From Marvinbryantia sp964455335 (GTDB taxonomy: Bacteria; Bacillota; Clostridia; Lachnospirales; Lachnospiraceae), in assembly GCA_964455335.1 (NCBI GenBank), contig CAYVVW010000041.1:1-14073 (forward strand): a DNA stretch of 14,073 bases. The letters are read 5' to 3'. The notes below the pieces were generated by a model. It was not told the origin of the DNA and ran no database searches. It saw only the letters and a list, made by a program, of their open reading frames with translations. Numbering within the stretch: position 1 is the first letter of the stretch; each line of letters opens with the position of its first letter. A program made the translations under genes and the position numbers. This document shows positions 12,290-14,073 of the stretch, piece after piece.

Positions 12290-14023
12290 ATGGATTACAA
12301 AAAAATGTATGCAGAGTGGCTGCAAAATCCCGTATTTGACAAGGAAACGAAAGCGGAGCTTGCGGCCATCGGCGGGAATGAAACGGAAATCAAGGAGCGC
12401 TTTTACAAAGACTTAGAATTTGGCACGGCCGGGCTGCGCGGCATCATCGGGGCGGGCACGAACCGCATGAATCCCTACACGGTGCGCAGGGCGACCCAAG
12501 GGCTGGCAAATTATATCTGCTCCGTGGGCGGGCAGGAGCGGGGCGTGGCGATTGCCTACGATTCGCGCAGGATGTCCCCGGAATTTGCCGATGAGGCGGC
12601 GCTTTGCCTGGCGGCAAACGGCATTAAGGCCTATGTGTTTGCATCCTTGCGCCCCACGCCGGAGCTTTCGTTCGCGGTGCGCACGCTGCATTGCATTGCC
12701 GGCATTAATATCACGGCCAGTCACAACCCGCCGGAGTACAACGGGTACAAGGTGTACTGGGAGGACGGCGCGCAGATTACCCCGCCGCACGACACCGGCA
12801 TCATGGCCGAAGTGCAAAAAGTGACGGATTATGCCGCGTTAAAGACGATGAAAAAGGAAGATGCCATCCAGGCGGGCCTGTACGAGACCATCGGGGAGGC
12901 CATCGACGATGCCTATATCGAGGCATTGAAAAAGCTGGTGATTCACAAGGACAGCATCAAGGAGCAGCAGGACGGCATCCGCATCGTTTACAGCCCCTTG
13001 CACGGCACGGGCAACATCCCCGCGCGGCGCGTCTTGCAGGAGGTCGGCTTTACGCACGTCTACGTGGTCAAGGAGCAGGAGCTGCCGGACGGCGATTTCC
13101 CGACCGTCGGCTACCCGAACCCCGAGGCGAAGGAGGCATTTACCCTGGGGCTTGCGCTCGCGAAGGAAGTGGACGCGGATCTCGTGCTTGCCACCGACCC
13201 GGATGCGGATCGCCTCGGCTGTTACGTGAAAGACGCCGAAACCGGCGAGTACCACTGCCTGACGGGCAATATGTCCGGCTGCCTTTTGGAAGAGTATGAG
13301 CTAAGCCAGGTGCAGGCGACCAGGGGGCTGCCCGCGGACGGCGCGGTGATCAGCACCATCGTGACCACCAACCTTGCGGGGGCGATCGCCAAGGCCTACG
13401 GCATGAAGTTCATCGAAGTGCTGACAGGCTTTAAGTACATCGGCCAGCAGATTCTCGGCTTTGAGCAAAAGGGCGAGGGCACGTACCTGTTCGGGTTTGA
13501 GGAGAGTTACGGCTGCCTCATCGGCACGCACGCCAGGGATAAGGATGCCATTGTGGCAACGATGGCGCTGTGTGAGGCGGCAGCCTACTACAAGAGCCAG
13601 GGAAAGACCTTGTGGGATGCCCTAAACGAGATGTACGAAAAATATGGGTACTACAAGGACGACGTGACTTCCATCACGCTGGCCGGCATCGAGGGCCTGC
13701 AAAAAATACAGGAAATCATGGGCAATCTGCGCCAAGACCCGCCAAAAGCGTTTGGCGAATACGCGGTTTGCTCCGCGCGGGATTACAAACAAGGGACCAT
13801 CCGCAACCTGCAGACAGGCGAAACCGCCCCGACCGGACTGCCCGCGTCCGATGTGCTGTACTATGACCTAAACGACGATGCGTGGGTTTGCGTCAGGCCT
13901 TCGGGCACAGAGCCAAAGGTAAAAATATACTATGGCGTCAAGGGGAGCTCCGCGCCCGACGCGGCCGCAAAGTCCGGCGAGCTTGGGAAACAAGTGGTCG
14001 GGCACATTCAGGCGATGCTATGA
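12290..14023 (+). CDS. alpha-phosphohexomutase (phosphoglucomutase/phosphomannomutase)
   Basis: 577 residues from ATG 12290, after GGGAGGG; an in-frame ATG at 12272 is less well placed. It interconverts hexose 1- and 6-phosphates through a phosphoserine. Four family signatures are visible: the active serine loop TASHNPPEYNGYK (Ser144), the metal loop DPDADR (303-308), the sugar-specificity loop GFEESYG (402-408) and the phosphate loop RPSGTEPK (536-543). Length and GFEESYG fit the PgcA-type Firmicutes enzyme that makes glucose-1-phosphate for UDP-glucose and glycolipid anchors of lipoteichoic acid. That link suits the dlt-uppP neighbourhood but is an inference; substrate (glucose versus mannose) is not resolved by sequence alone. 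Confidence 0.93.
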   Translation: MDYKKMYAEWLQNPVFDKETKAELAAIGGNETEIKERFYKDLEFGTAGLRGIIGAGTNRMNPYTVRRATQGLANYICSVGGQERGVAIAYDSRRMSPEFADEAALCLAANGIKAYVFASLRPTPELSFAVRTLHCIAGINITASHNPPEYNGYKVYWEDGAQITPPHDTGIMAEVQKVTDYAALKTMKKEDAIQAGLYETIGEAIDDAYIEALKKLVIHKDSIKEQQDGIRIVYSPLHGTGNIPARRVLQEVGFTHVYVVKEQELPDGDFPTVGYPNPEAKEAFTLGLALAKEVDADLVLATDPDADRLGCYVKDAETGEYHCLTGNMSGCLLEEYELSQVQATRGLPADGAVISTIVTTNLAGAIAKAYGMKFIEVLTGFKYIGQQILGFEQKGEGTYLFGFEESYGCLIGTHARDKDAIVATMALCEAAAYYKSQGKTLWDALNEMYEKYGYYKDDVTSITLAGIEGLQKIQEIMGNLRQDPPKAFGEYAVCSARDYKQGTIRNLQTGETAPTGLPASDVLYYDLNDDAWVCVRPSGTEPKVKIYYGVKGSSAPDAAAKSGELGKQVVGHIQAML

Positions 14024-14073
14024 TGTTACGGTAAAAAGATACCTTACGGATTGTTTCGTGCTTCGCTGTCTAC
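14024..14073. other. short downstream tail without a supported feature
   Basis: Contains two TTACGG hexamers (14026-14031, 14044-14049) and a 4-bp GGTA/TACC pairing, too weak to call a terminator. The region continues beyond the window. Confidence 0.4.

Noticed and set aside
5323..14023. Genetic code with UGA read as Trp throughout
   Set aside because: Several intact genes in the window end at TGA in the expected place, and TGG is used for Trp everywhere else.
14026..14049. Terminator after the phosphohexomutase gene
   Set aside because: Only a 4-bp pairing is possible; the two TTACGG hexamers are a direct, not inverted, repeat.

Overview
The window looks like a low-redundancy, moderately GC-rich Firmicutes chromosome, most likely a Clostridia/Lachnospiraceae-type gut bacterium. 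This is an inference from four things: strong GGAGG ribosome sites, secreted proteins with YYF/G-type cell-wall-binding repeats, a PD-(D/E)XK 'Rpn-type' nuclease-transposase, and a D-alanylation (dlt) operon in the order dltB-dltD-dltA-dltC. No taxonomic marker gene is present, so the assignment is tentative.

Left part (1-1136). A minus-strand Rpn-type nuclease/transposase gene runs off the left edge. It is split by a ~142-bp hairpin-rich, MITE-like insertion flanked by TA; removing the insertion exactly restores the reading frame. Upstream of it lies an AT-rich intergenic region with a good minus-strand promoter (815-843) and a good plus-strand promoter (1051-1079) that serves the next operon.

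Second part (1137-4938). Three tightly spaced genes encode secreted proteins with cell-wall-binding repeats. Two (1137-2105 and 2762-3694) end in transglutaminase-like Cys-His-Asp domains, and the middle one (2119-2724) ends in a small domain I cannot name with certainty. They are followed by a gene for a secreted, extremely acidic, Ser/Gln/Glu-rich repeat protein (3814-4938).

Third part (4939-14023). A repeat-filled leader precedes a long co-directional envelope operon: dltB, dltD, dltA, dltC, uppP, cca and an alpha-phosphohexomutase gene. Together these would supply D-Ala activation (DltA), the carrier (DltC), membrane transfer (DltB, DltD), undecaprenyl phosphate recycling (UppP) and glucose-1-phosphate for glycolipid or polymer synthesis (the mutase); cca is a tRNA-maturation passenger. 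dltB carries a single in-frame TGA where the family pattern suggests Trp, and DltC has Ser in place of the usual Asp before its phosphopantetheine serine. D-alanylation may therefore be impaired, or UGA may be read through.

The most striking general property is the density of local tandem duplications: 11, 15, 29, 33, 39, 48, 56, about 70 and 75 bp units, inside genes and in leaders, between about 890 and 9680. No rRNA, tRNA or CRISPR array was seen.
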